64,000 nucleotides of DNA from Chitinophaga sp. sic0106 (GTDB lineage: Bacteria; Bacteroidota; Bacteroidia; Chitinophagales; Chitinophagaceae). Shown in pieces: positions 8,028 to 16,539 of this stretch (positions are counted from its first letter, which is position 1; every line of letters starts with the position of its first letter). The DNA lies in NCBI RefSeq assembly GCF_019219075.1, contig NZ_JAHUWJ010000027.1:1-64000 (forward strand), read 5' to 3'. The position numbers and the translations under genes are program-made. The notes beneath the pieces are model-generated. The model saw only the letters and a program-made list of their open reading frames with translations. It was not told where the DNA came from and did not search any database.

Positions 8028-9455
8028 TTAGTTAACCTTTACAGCCACAGGCCCTTCAGGGTTGCTGTGATCCAGGGTTGCACTTCTTGAAACAGTATTG
8101 TCTTTATACCAGAAATAATACCTTCCTTCATCGTCCGTAGCAATCGCTTTGATATCAGTAAATTTCTTGCCTGCCGGCACGGTATATTTACCTCCGGATG
8201 AATAGGTTGCCCAATTATTGCTGCGGCCAACAGAATAAGTTCCATCAGTGTACCAGTAGCAGTGGTCATTATTTGAACGCTTAACGGTAGTACCAATAAA
8301 GGTAGCCATAGATTGGCCAGGAGCCGGATAGGCTTGATTATAAGCGTCAACAGGGTTGTTGCCCAGCTTGTACATCTCCCCATTCATATAGTAACCATTG
8401 CTGAAATAAGCATAGAACCTGTTCGCAGTAGTCATGGAAATTTCTATGATGTCAGTATTGGCAATATCGGTACGGCCTGTAAAAGTAGTAGTAGGACCTA
8501 CTGCATTATCCCATGATCCTCTGATCACCTTACCGGTTTTTGTGTAGTAGAGAGTCGCATTCCCGGCAGTTATTTCAATACCCGCCAGATCGGTAATATT
8601 ACCGGCCGACTGTACCGGCCAGTTAGGCGCCGGGAACAGACGTTTCACCATGGCAGTATCGCCCTTGGAGAACATTTTTGTATGCGGGCCCTTAGGGAAA
8701 TGAGAGTGCATTACGGAAGCAGAATCACCGATGTTACCAGCATCATAATAAGCGTTTTTCTTTCTGTCGCTGTGCTGTAAACCAAGAATGTGACCTAAGG
8801 CATGTACCATACCGCTTACCAGTTGATCCCTGGTAATATTGTGTGTATCCAGGTAGCTGGTATTTAATGTAATAGCACCACCCGGTAGTCCGGCTGTACC
8901 TGGCAGGGTCACCAGGAAAGGCTCATCGACTGTTGGGTAGCCTGAAGTGTAAAACATGATATCACTCGGTCCCGGATCGGAAAAAGCCATGAAGTTAAAC
9001 TCAGCCCCATACTGAATCAGGATACCGTTCCAGTAACCAATAGCACTGTACAAGGCACTTTCCACACCGGTTGCCATCTGGCCAGGGTTGATCCCGATTT
9101 TAAAAACGCGATAGTTATTAACCACATACGGACTTTTCACCGACTTCGTAGAGTCCTTCGCTTCTACGATGGGTAAGGTAGAGAGCATCTGCGTCAGCGT
9201 GGACTTAGCCAGCACCATATCGCCATCTATCAGGACATTGTTGGCATCCATCGGTTTAACAGCAGTAGAGTCCAGGCCCAAGGCTCTGGAATAAATAAAT
9301 GCTACCGTATCCTGATGGGACTTTGGAATTTCATATACAGGCTTAGGTTCTGGTTGAGGTTGCATGCCGCTCTCTTCTGTGGTGGAGCAGGAATAAATCA
9401 TCAAGGGCAATAACGCTGCCGATAACACTTTTATCGGGACAGGGATTTTTATCAT
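8028..9455 (-). CDS. M57/M10-like metallopeptidase lipoprotein with a lost catalytic Glu
   Basis: About 475 residues from the ATG at 9455, which gives a clean lipoprotein signal (lipobox-type LMIYSC). The reading frame extends to 9602 but that N-terminus is not signal-like, and a -7-type promoter box lies inside it. The zinc site should read HExGHxxGxxH; here it is HALGHILGLQH, with H218, H222 and H228 kept and the catalytic Glu replaced by Ala219 (codon GCC). The downstream VMHS Met-turn sequence is present. The C-terminal half has repeating W/Y-rich beta segments (CYWYTDGTYSV, YYFWYKDNTVS) that suggest a propeller or lectin-like domain. It is probably a surface lipoprotein that binds but does not cleave its target. 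Confidence 0.75.
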   Translation of the reverse strand: MIKIPVPIKVLSAALLPLMIYSCSTTEESGMQPQPEPKPVYEIPKSHQDTVAFIYSRALGLDSTAVKPMDANNVLIDGDMVLAKSTLTQMLSTLPIVEAKDSTKSVKSPYVVNNYRVFKIGINPGQMATGVESALYSAIGYWNGILIQYGAEFNFMAFSDPGPSDIMFYTSGYPTVDEPFLVTLPGTAGLPGGAITLNTSYLDTHNITRDQLVSGMVHALGHILGLQHSDRKKNAYYDAGNIGDSASVMHSHFPKGPHTKMFSKGDTAMVKRLFPAPNWPVQSAGNITDLAGIEITAGNATLYYTKTGKVIRGSWDNAVGPTTTFTGRTDIANTDIIEISMTTANRFYAYFSNGYYMNGEMYKLGNNPVDAYNQAYPAPGQSMATFIGTTVKRSNNDHCYWYTDGTYSVGRSNNWATYSSGGKYTVPAGKKFTDIKAIATDDEGRYYFWYKDNTVSRSATLDHSNPEGPVAVKVN

Positions 9456-9514
9456 AGTATATGAATTTTGAAGCGGCGAAAATACCATCTTTACCCATGG
9501 AATCATTAAGGATG

Positions 9515-9522
9515 CAAAAATA
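9515..9522 (-). promoter_or_regulatory. Possible -7 promoter box of the M57-like gene
   Basis: On the minus strand TATTTTTG followed by C matches the Bacteroidota TAnnTTTG box. No good TTTG is found 19-20 bases upstream. It would start transcription near 9508 and supports translation from 9455. Confidence 0.4.
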
Positions 9523-9605
9523 TTCGTTCTGAATCCTTTATTTATAAGATAAATACATCTTACGTTGTAGATATGCAACTTATCCTGTATGTAATTAAAC
9601 ACCCA

Positions 9606-9641
9606 AAGCCCCGGAGTTCATCCGGAGCTTTTTTTATTTTT
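9606..9641 (+). terminator. Terminator hairpin with strong + strand T-run
   Basis: AAGCcccGGA-type stem around CCGGA-GTTCA-TCCGG followed by CTTTTTTTATTTTTTT. It lies between two minus-strand genes; the T-run is better on the + strand although no + gene ends here. Confidence 0.6.
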
Positions 9642-9652
9642 TTGGGAGATGT
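9642..9652 (+). repeat. Copy E (partial) of the GGGAGATGT motif
   Basis: TTGGGAGATGT directly follows the T-run of the terminator at 9606-9641. It matches the 5' half of the motif but lacks the AAAT end. Confidence 0.45.
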
Positions 9653-9664
9653 TATCCTGTGCTG

Positions 9665-10168
9665 TTAGTCGTTTTTCTTTTTCCTTCCTTTCTCCTGCTG
9701 AGGATCTTCCCATACCCAGCTCAACATCGCTGTCAGGGAGTTCTTAGGAATATGCACCTCCATGGAGCGCTTCAATGTTTTGGTAACACCAGTGGAATCC
9801 TCATATACTATTTTAAGGTCCACATCAAATTTTCCACCCTGTTTCATAGGCTCCGTAAAATTGAACTGGGTATATAGCATGTTAAGCTGCATACTGTCCA
9901 GGCAATCCTTAGCGGTGCACTCCACCTTCATGACATTCTTTTTCATGCCGTTAAGGTCCCAGTTATCGATGTCCGTTGCCCTGGCTATGGGGTTGAACTT
10001 ATTCTCTCCCCATGTTTCCCAGCCCATGGATAACAACGAAATTTTACTGCGGGAGGAGTTGTCCATGTCAAAGCGGCCCGTACTAACGGTAACTTCCTTA
10101 ATTCCCTGTTGCGCCTGCGCCTGATTGATTACCAGGCAGGTAGCAAATGCTATTATGAGCTTTTTCAT
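9665..10168 (-). CDS. Exported protein of unknown function
   Basis: A 167-residue protein with a standard signal peptide (MKKLIIAFATCLVINQAQAQ, cleavage after residue 19-20), so it is periplasmic or secreted. The mature part is predicted beta-rich with one Cys pair candidate (VECTAKDCLDSM), and ends in a very basic tail GRKKKND. I recognise no domain. The neighbouring minus-strand M57-like lipoprotein gene is separated by a terminator, so the two are probably not co-transcribed. Confidence 0.7.
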   Translation of the reverse strand: MKKLIIAFATCLVINQAQAQQGIKEVTVSTGRFDMDNSSRSKISLLSMGWETWGENKFNPIARATDIDNWDLNGMKKNVMKVECTAKDCLDSMQLNMLYTQFNFTEPMKQGGKFDVDLKIVYEDSTGVTKTLKRSMEVHIPKNSLTAMLSWVWEDPQQEKGRKKKND

Positions 10169-10335
10169 CCTACGGTATAATTTTTACCAGGAATAAGCAC
10201 CAATATCACAGGAGGTACCGGAAATTTAAATTTGATTAACAAAAAAATGGCCTGTGCCTGTTTATCGTGTGTGCCACGCTCTGTTGTTGGAATTAAATGA
10301 TGGTAGCAGGAAACAGGTGACATCACCAGATTTCC

Positions 10336-12042
10336 CTAACCTGCTGTTTCTCCTTTTCTTATATAATCAAGGAGGAAATTAGTCCTATTTGAATAAGTAT
10401 ATGAACGGACCTTCTTTGCGATTTCCCTGATTTCATACTCTGTATAATAACGCTTTATCAGGTCATTTAATTCGTGGAGCCTGGAGATATCTAGTTGAGA
10501 TAATTGTATTTTCCTCATATTGTCATCATAATCGTACGCGTCATTTCTCCGAAATAGCGCACTAACAAAATCATATTTATTGGTCAGGATCATCTTCTCT
10601 GCATACCTGACTATCAATTCATAAGTTGTATGATCTTCTATTAGGATGATCATTTTCTTGTAATTCTGTTCAGCATCAAACAACTGAAATAAAAAAGAAT
10701 GCGCATTCCGGTGGTATTTGGAGGCATGTTTGGCGCTGGTTATAGCTTTGGTTCTCCAGTATTTTTGAACAGCGGGGTTCTGGGTATATTTCATAACAAA
10801 CAGGTAATCATTTATATCATAGCTATCAGGAAGTAATTCGGCCAGAACTTTTGCAAGTTCAGTATTTCTTTGTTGTTGGGTGTAAATCTCTTTTAAGAAA
10901 TTAAGATACGGGAGGTTGTATTCCTTTTTTACATTTGACGCAATCTGCTCTAAGCTAAATTTTTCTGCGATATTGTATTGGCCAATAGCCATTAATTCTT
11001 CAATAAGCGCTTCATTATAGGCAATTTGCCATTGTATTGGATGGAAAAGTGTAAAATATTTTTCGAAGGTATCGCTGGCTATGATTATATTGAAAAATAT
11101 TTTCGTATACATATCAGTTTCATAGTTATCAGCTTTTTTAAACTTAGTATAATGCGCCGCCAACAAAGCAATTACTTTCTCTCTCCTGGGTTGGCTACTT
11201 TTTCCGAGAATTTCTGAGAGCAGTGTCAGGAACTCCACCTGGATCAAACGGAATATGGAAATTTGATCAATAATCAATTGGATAATTTTATCCCATTCGG
11301 TTTCAGACTCCAATTGCGAAACCGGATCAGCCAGTCCTGATATTAAAGTAAGTTTATATTTGGGAATTCTCCCACTGTTCGTATGTAAGTGTTTAGATGC
11401 ATGTCCGATGGCATTAAGAACAGCGATAAATAACTGAAACTTATCTTCATTTGCTGCATCCTTATAATAAGCACGAACAATTTCCTCGTGAATTTCTGTC
11501 CATAACTCTACTATTTTTTTTGTTTCAGCTGTTTCAGCTTTGGACCTTTTTCCAATAACCGCTTTTATTACCTGCAAGGTGGCCTGAGCGATTGCTTCAG
11601 GCGTAGAGGGTTTCTGCGCGGTGGAAAACTGATGCATAAATGAAAGCTCAAGCTCCTTATTTTTGTTCAATAGGGTCTTTACCCAGGCTTTCAATGCAGC
11701 AGTATCCACTTCAGCCAATAACAACTCCAGGGGATCTGCTTTGGTAGTTTTTGCACTTGTTTTCTTATTTTTTGTATTGTTTGCAAGGAAATTGAGAACT
11801 GCTGTCTTGTGTTCACAGAAGTTACTTTTCTGCCCGCAATCGCACTGGTGATGGCTGACTTCCAGGTCTGGATTTAGGGTTAGGATTACATCAAAAGTTT
11901 CCTTACCTGCATCTACATATGCCTGGAATTGATTCTTTTCAATTTCATCGCATTCACGGACAGTACATTTGGCAGCTTTGCCAAGTATGGCTTTAGAAAT
12001 AGATTTTTTATAGTTGTTAACTGAAAGGAATTCCTTGCTCAT
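10336..12042 (-). CDS. SWIM zinc-finger protein
   Basis: A 568-residue cytoplasmic protein. Near residues 70-80 the motif CDCGQKSNFCEHKTAVLNF gives the CxC...CxH zinc ligands of a SWIM finger, a module that binds DNA or proteins. The remaining 450 residues are mostly helical and look like a repeat scaffold; I see no ATPase or nuclease motif in them. SWIM proteins of this shape sometimes accompany SWI/SNF helicases, but none is encoded next to it. The gene is divergent from gap with about 120 bases between the two starts. Confidence 0.78.
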   Translation of the reverse strand: MSKEFLSVNNYKKSISKAILGKAAKCTVRECDEIEKNQFQAYVDAGKETFDVILTLNPDLEVSHHQCDCGQKSNFCEHKTAVLNFLANNTKNKKTSAKTTKADPLELLLAEVDTAALKAWVKTLLNKNKELELSFMHQFSTAQKPSTPEAIAQATLQVIKAVIGKRSKAETAETKKIVELWTEIHEEIVRAYYKDAANEDKFQLFIAVLNAIGHASKHLHTNSGRIPKYKLTLISGLADPVSQLESETEWDKIIQLIIDQISIFRLIQVEFLTLLSEILGKSSQPRREKVIALLAAHYTKFKKADNYETDMYTKIFFNIIIASDTFEKYFTLFHPIQWQIAYNEALIEELMAIGQYNIAEKFSLEQIASNVKKEYNLPYLNFLKEIYTQQQRNTELAKVLAELLPDSYDINDYLFVMKYTQNPAVQKYWRTKAITSAKHASKYHRNAHSFLFQLFDAEQNYKKMIILIEDHTTYELIVRYAEKMILTNKYDFVSALFRRNDAYDYDDNMRKIQLSQLDISRLHELNDLIKRYYTEYEIREIAKKVRSYTYSNRTNFLLDYIRKGETAG

Positions 12043-12113
12043 ATGGTCCCAATTTGTGGCCTAAGATATTAATTTTCTGATGTTTAATGATGTCCACCGT
12101 AAGTAATAATGAT

Positions 12114-12144
12114 TTTGCTAGCGTCTCCTTTTCAGATAATTTTG
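12114..12144 (+). promoter_or_regulatory. Bacteroidota-type promoter of gap
   Basis: TTTG at 12114-12117 and TAATTTTG followed by C at 12137-12144, separated by exactly 19 bases, match the sigma-ABfr consensus TTTG-N19-TAnnTTTG. Transcription should start about 12150, giving a very short leader before the ATG at 12165. Confidence 0.8.
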
Positions 12145-12164
12145 CATTTTACAACAATATCAAC

Positions 12165-13172
12165 ATGAGGATAGCTATCAACGGTTTTGGACGTATAGGC
12201 AGGATATTCTTACGAATGGCCCTGGAAAGGCCGGGTATAGAAGTGGTTGCCATTAATGATCTGGCAGATGCCGCTACCATGGCGCATCTTTATATGTATG
12301 ACTCCGTACATGGGCCGTTTAAGGGAGATGTGAACATCACCGGGGACACCCTCCTGATCGATGGAAAGCCGATCCGCCTGCTGTCGGAACGAGATCCACT
12401 GCAGCTGCCATGGGCAGCCCTGGAAGTAGACCTGGTCATAGAATCCACCGGTAAATTCACCAACCGTGCCGCCGCAGAACTCCACCTGCAGGCAGGCGCC
12501 AAACAGGTGATTGTGTCCGCACCTTCCTCGGATAAGGATATCCCTACCGTAGTGCTGGGTGTTAACGACCACCTCATTGATCTGACCGCACCGGTGCTGT
12601 CCAACGCCTCCTGCACCACCAATAACGTGGCGCCCATGGTGAAGGTGCTGGATGATAACTGGGGTATCGTAGACGGCTACATTACCACGGTGCACTCCAT
12701 GACCGGTGACCAGAACCTGCATGATGCCCCACACCGCGACCTTCGCAGGGCACGTGCCGCCGCCGCCTCCATTATCCCTACCTCCACCGGAGCCGCCAAA
12801 GCAATCACCTCCATCTTCCCACACCTGGAAGGCAGGATGGGAGGGGCAGGTATTCGTGTGCCGGTGCTCAATGGCTCCCTTACCGACTTTACCTGCATCC
12901 TAAAGCAGCAGCCGGCCAGTGTAGCAGAAATCAATGAAAAATTCAAAGCCGCGGCGGAAGGCCCGATGAAAAATATTCTGAAATATACCGAACACCCCAT
13001 CGTATCCATCGATATCGTGGATAATCCGTATTCCTGCACTTTTGATGCCTTGCTGACATCTATAGTAGGCGACCTGGTGAAAGTGGTAGGATGGTATGAT
13101 AACGAGTACGGCTACTCGAACCGACTGGCAGATTTGGTAGAGCGCATTGCTGCGCTGAAGCAACATAAATAG
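12165..13172 (+). CDS. gap: Glyceraldehyde-3-phosphate dehydrogenase, type I
   Basis: A 335-residue glycolytic enzyme that converts glyceraldehyde 3-phosphate, phosphate and NAD+ to 1,3-bisphosphoglycerate. The nucleotide site is INGFGRIGR at residues 4-12, an acidic residue after the second strand (VVAINDLAD) favours NAD+, the catalytic Cys150 lies in SNASCTTNN and the catalytic His follows in TTVHSMTGDQ. The frame is open from 12087, but the promoter at 12114-12144 lies inside that extension and the family N-terminus begins at the ATG at 12165. It is a single gene closed by its own terminator. Confidence 0.96.
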   Translation: MRIAINGFGRIGRIFLRMALERPGIEVVAINDLADAATMAHLYMYDSVHGPFKGDVNITGDTLLIDGKPIRLLSERDPLQLPWAALEVDLVIESTGKFTNRAAAELHLQAGAKQVIVSAPSSDKDIPTVVLGVNDHLIDLTAPVLSNASCTTNNVAPMVKVLDDNWGIVDGYITTVHSMTGDQNLHDAPHRDLRRARAAAASIIPTSTGAAKAITSIFPHLEGRMGGAGIRVPVLNGSLTDFTCILKQQPASVAEINEKFKAAAEGPMKNILKYTEHPIVSIDIVDNPYSCTFDALLTSIVGDLVKVVGWYDNEYGYSNRLADLVERIAALKQHK

Positions 13173-13207
13173 TTAATTGAATGGCACCTCCGGTGTTATT
13201 TTGATGG

Positions 13208-13236
13208 AAAGATCCGCCTGGCGCGGATCTTTTTTC
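13208..13236 (+). terminator. Terminator of gap
   Basis: AAAGATCCGC and GCGGATCTTT form a 10-bp stem with a 5-base loop, followed by TTTTTCTTTC. Confidence 0.9.
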
Positions 13237-13261
13237 TTTCAAAGTGGCATAAGGATTTAAA

Positions 13262-14209
13262 TTAGTACCCCCACCTTACCCCGGTGGCATGCTCACTGAA
13301 CTGCCATAATTCCGCCGCGCTGTCCTCATCCCCGGCATAGGTTCGCACACCATATACTATACTTTCATCGTTGGCTACCACCGGTGCTATATTACAATCC
13401 TCGCAATACACGCCACCAATGCCATTCAGCTCCTCGCTGAGGGCACACCACACAGCTGTGCTGGCACCCTGCTCCGTCGTCTTAAAGTTTTTTACGCGCT
13501 TTTTCCAGGACTCCAGTTCTTCGGGCGACATATGCAGCACCACATCAGTGAGGATAGCCCCGGGATGCACGGAATAGGCCTGTACCTGATGTGACAGCCC
13601 CAGTTTATTCAGGTGCACGGCAAACAGTGCATTGGCAGTTTTTGACTGGGCATAAGCTTTCATGGGGTCATACGGATGTTGCTCAAAGTTGGGATCATCC
13701 AACCGTAATCCCATGCGGCGATGGCCAACGGAAGAATGCGCAATCACCCTGGCACCACCGGCATGTTGGAGCGCAGGCCATAGTAGCCCGGCAAGCTGAA
13801 AATGCCCCAGGTGGTTGGCACCAAATTGCAATTCATAACCCCGCTTATCTTTTTTCAGTTCAGGCGGAAAAAATACCCCCGCATTATTAAACAGGAAATG
13901 CAGCTGCTGGTGCGTTGCCAGGTATTGACCGGCAAAAGCATCCACAGACGCCGGATCGGCGAGATCCAGCGGGATAAAAGTGGTGTTTGGTAAGTCGGCT
14001 AACTTTTCATGGGCTCTGGCGGCATCCCGGGCTCCTACAATTACGTTGGCCCCTGCCCGTGAGAATGTTTGTACAATTTCGAAACCAATGCCGGCGCTTC
14101 CGCCTGTTACGATCACATTTTTTCCTTGCAGCTGGTGACCGGCAGCTACTTCACTGGCAGTGCTCTGCGCATTAAACCGGGAAGGAATGGGTTGTTGATA
14201 TGGGTTCAT
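13262..14209 (-). CDS. Short-chain dehydrogenase/reductase
   Basis: A 315-residue classical SDR. The cofactor motif TGGSAGIG is at about 36-43, NNAG at about 109-112, the catalytic Ser is in AHSSVGHRRMG and the YxxxK pair is in YAQSKTANALF. The length and the SVGHR block resemble retinol dehydrogenase/WW-domain oxidoreductase-like SDRs, which act on hydrophobic alcohols or ketones. The substrate is not determined. It converges on gap and there is no operon partner. Confidence 0.88.
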   Translation of the reverse strand: MNPYQQPIPSRFNAQSTASEVAAGHQLQGKNVIVTGGSAGIGFEIVQTFSRAGANVIVGARDAARAHEKLADLPNTTFIPLDLADPASVDAFAGQYLATHQQLHFLFNNAGVFFPPELKKDKRGYELQFGANHLGHFQLAGLLWPALQHAGGARVIAHSSVGHRRMGLRLDDPNFEQHPYDPMKAYAQSKTANALFAVHLNKLGLSHQVQAYSVHPGAILTDVVLHMSPEELESWKKRVKNFKTTEQGASTAVWCALSEELNGIGGVYCEDCNIAPVVANDESIVYGVRTYAGDEDSAAELWQFSEHATGVRWGY

Positions 14210-14515
14210 AAGATGGCTCGTTTTTAGGAAGTGGAGTTGTCAGAAATTTGCCGCTGCAAAGTTGCAAATTTTGCTGTACTATCACTATATTTTTTTGCAG
14301 GTTTCATATCTCCCTATATAAATTTTTTTAGGGAGATGTAAATGACCAGTACTAACATGCACGGATATATTTTTGTGATGCCGCAGGTCCTTCTGCTCCC
14401 GGTACATTCTTGTCATGTGTCCGCTCAAATTCCTACAAATCTGTGGGATACAGTTTTTTTATTTCATCATTTTAATTAGCTTTATTAGAATTCCCTTTAT
14501 CCAAATGCCAGCGCA
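14210..14515. other. Gene-free interval with paired motif copies
   Basis: The divergent interval between the SDR and the sigma factor gene. It holds the inverted motif pair at 14308-14343. A TAgcTTTA box near 14476 resembles a -7 element for the sigma gene with one mismatch, but no convincing -33 element is seen. Nothing else is recognised. Confidence 0.5.
14308..14343 (+). repeat. Copy D of the AGGGAGATGTAAAT motif with a facing inverted half
   Basis: AGGGAGATGTAAAT at 14330-14343 is identical to copies B and C and is preceded by seven T. ATCTCCCTA at 14308-14316 is the exact reverse complement of TAGGGAGAT at 14329-14337, so this copy can form a 9-bp hairpin by itself. Confidence 0.6.
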
Positions 14516-15064
14516 ATGAACAATTTGTTATCTGAAGCAGATTTATGCGAATTGTTAGCCCAAGGAAATGAGAGTGCCTACGAGGAACTTTACAGCAGGT
14601 ATTGGAAAAAAGTATATAAAATCGCACTGACTTACTTAAAACAATCGCATGAGGCGGAAGACCTCGTGCAGAATGTTTTTATAAAGCTATGGCTCAAGCG
14701 TAATGCCCTCGCAGGTATCAGCAGTTTTGATGCCTGGCTGCGGGTAGTGGCCCGCAATGAAGTTATTTCGTATATGCGTAAACAGGAGTTACCAACTGTT
14801 GCAATAGAGGCTGGTTGGGAACTGCGAGCAGATGAAAGTCATACACCCCATAAACTCACCGTATCCCGCGAGTCAACCACCCTGATCAATAACGCTATAG
14901 AACAACTGCCACCACAACGCCGCCAGGTGTTTAAACTCAGCAGGGAAGAAGGGCTGACCTATGATCAGATCGCCTCCCGGACCGGAATTGTACGGGAAAC
15001 TGTGAAAAAGCATATTGTGCGTGCTCTGGTATCCATCCGACAGTACCTCGACACTAATAAATAA
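14516..15064 (+). CDS. ECF-type RNA polymerase sigma factor
   Basis: A 182-residue sigma-70 family protein of the extracytoplasmic-function class. Region 2 is AYEELYSRYWKKVYKIALTY with EAEDLVQNVFIKLW, and region 4 is LPPQRRQVFKLSREEGLTYDQIA with the recognition helix near RETVKKHIVRAL. The FecR-type anti-sigma gene follows 99 bases downstream and SusC/SusD genes after that, the standard Bacteroidota layout in which an outer-membrane signal releases the sigma factor to transcribe the locus. It should activate the susC promoter. Confidence 0.93.
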   Translation: MNNLLSEADLCELLAQGNESAYEELYSRYWKKVYKIALTYLKQSHEAEDLVQNVFIKLWLKRNALAGISSFDAWLRVVARNEVISYMRKQELPTVAIEAGWELRADESHTPHKLTVSRESTTLINNAIEQLPPQRRQVFKLSREEGLTYDQIASRTGIVRETVKKHIVRALVSIRQYLDTNK

Positions 15065-15163
15065 TGGCGTTAGTATCTCCCGAAAAAAATATTTTAAAAC
15101 AGGTGTACCCTACCTGGTAATAATTGCGTCTTACTATATAGAAGGCCGATATTTTGAAAGTTT

Positions 15164-16330
15164 ATGGAACAACAGCAAGTATTTAAACAGCTACTGGATA
15201 AGTATTTAGCCGGCACGATCAGTGCCGGGGAAAAGAAGCACCTGGAAGCAATGCTGGCTTCCGATCAATATCGGGACTACCTCGAATCGCACATTGACCA
15301 CGACTGGGAACAGCTACCAGCCACTCCGGATAAAACTGATCCGGTGGGAGAAGCTATTTTCAGCAGGATTCAGGAACATAATGCCACAACAGTCCCTGTT
15401 TCCAGCAGGAGAATTTGGGCAGCCGCAGCGGTGGCAGCTATTTTAATTACCGGCGTTGGCCTGTACATCACCCTGAAGCCGTCCCCAGCCAAACAGCTGG
15501 TGGCAGCCAATAAGCCTACAGACGTTGGCCCCGGAGGTGATAAAGCCATCCTTACCCTGGCAAACGGACAGAAAGTAGTACTGGATTCAGGCAGGCAGGG
15601 AGTTATCCTTAGCCAGGCAGGTATCACGGTGCAAAAAAACGGCACGGGGCAGATTGTATACGAGGTGTCAGGCAACAATGAGGCACCGGTGGAATATAAT
15701 ACCATCACCACACCGCCTGGTGGCCAGTTTCAGGTGGTATTGCCGGATGGCTCACGGGTATGGCTAAACTCTTGTTCTTCCCTGCATTTTCCTACCAGCT
15801 TCAAGGCAAAGCAAAGAAGCGTGGACCTGAAAGGGGAGGGGTATTTTGAGATAGCCGCCAATGAACATCAACCATTTAATGTAACTGTCAACGAAATAAA
15901 TATACAGGTCCTGGGAACGCGATTCAACGTCATGGCTTATGCCGATGAAGAAGACATCCGAACCACACTGCTGCAGGGCGCTGTAAAGCTTTGGAGTAAT
16001 AATCAGCCGCTAGTCCTGAAACCCGGAGAAGAAGGACGATTCAACCGCAAGCAAGCCACCATGACCACCGTAGCCGGCAACGAAGAAGAAGCCCTGGCCT
16101 GGAAAAATGGCTACTTCAGCTTCGAGCACGCCGATCTGAAAAGCATTATCCGCCAGCTGGGCCGATGGTATGACCTGGAAATTATTTATGAAGGTGCCTT
16201 GCCGGAAGCCCGCTTTATGGGAATGATCAGCCGAAACGGACCATTGTCGGGAGCAATGAACGTATTGAAAGGAATGGGCGTAAACAGCCGCCTGGAAGGA
16301 AAGACACTTGTTATTATGCCTGTAAACTAA
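15164..16330 (+). CDS. FecR-family anti-sigma factor
   Basis: A 388-residue single-pass inner-membrane protein. Residues 1-80 form a cytoplasmic sigma-binding part (the DYLAGTISAGEKKHLEAML type), residues about 84-104 are the membrane helix (IWAAAAVAAILITGVGLYIT), and the periplasmic part has the FecR domain (VVLPDGSRVWLNSCSSLHFP ... VQVLGTRFNVMAY-type block) followed by a DUF4974-like C-terminus. It senses the N-terminal STN domain of the cognate SusC and controls the sigma factor encoded just upstream. Confidence 0.92.
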   Translation: MEQQQVFKQLLDKYLAGTISAGEKKHLEAMLASDQYRDYLESHIDHDWEQLPATPDKTDPVGEAIFSRIQEHNATTVPVSSRRIWAAAAVAAILITGVGLYITLKPSPAKQLVAANKPTDVGPGGDKAILTLANGQKVVLDSGRQGVILSQAGITVQKNGTGQIVYEVSGNNEAPVEYNTITTPPGGQFQVVLPDGSRVWLNSCSSLHFPTSFKAKQRSVDLKGEGYFEIAANEHQPFNVTVNEINIQVLGTRFNVMAYADEEDIRTTLLQGAVKLWSNNQPLVLKPGEEGRFNRKQATMTTVAGNEEEALAWKNGYFSFEHADLKSIIRQLGRWYDLEIIYEGALPEARFMGMISRNGPLSGAMNVLKGMGVNSRLEGKTLVIMPVN

Positions 16331-16452
16331 AACCAAAATCGTAATAAACACAACCAAATCACGCAACACGGCCAGATGTAATTCACGTTATTGATTCACC
16401 AAAAAATGACTGCTCATGTAGATCGTTCATCACGTATTTCCAAAAAAAAGAA

Positions 16453-16480
16453 GACCAACAATGCGCTCACATTGCTGGTC
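16453..16480 (+). other. Hairpin in the susC leader
   Basis: GACCAaCAATG and CATTGcTGGTC form a two-part 10-bp stem with one internal A/C mismatch and a 6-base loop. No T-run follows, so it is not an ordinary terminator; it may be a leader structure or a partial attenuator ahead of the SusC gene. Confidence 0.4.
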
Positions 16481-16539
16481 CATGTCAAGTATTAACAATC
16501 GCGTTTACAACTGATTAATTAACTCAACCACCTAAAGGT

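Noticed and set aside
16440..16482. Terminator after the FecR gene
   Set aside because: The hairpin has an internal mismatch and no T-run, so it is listed only as a leader hairpin.
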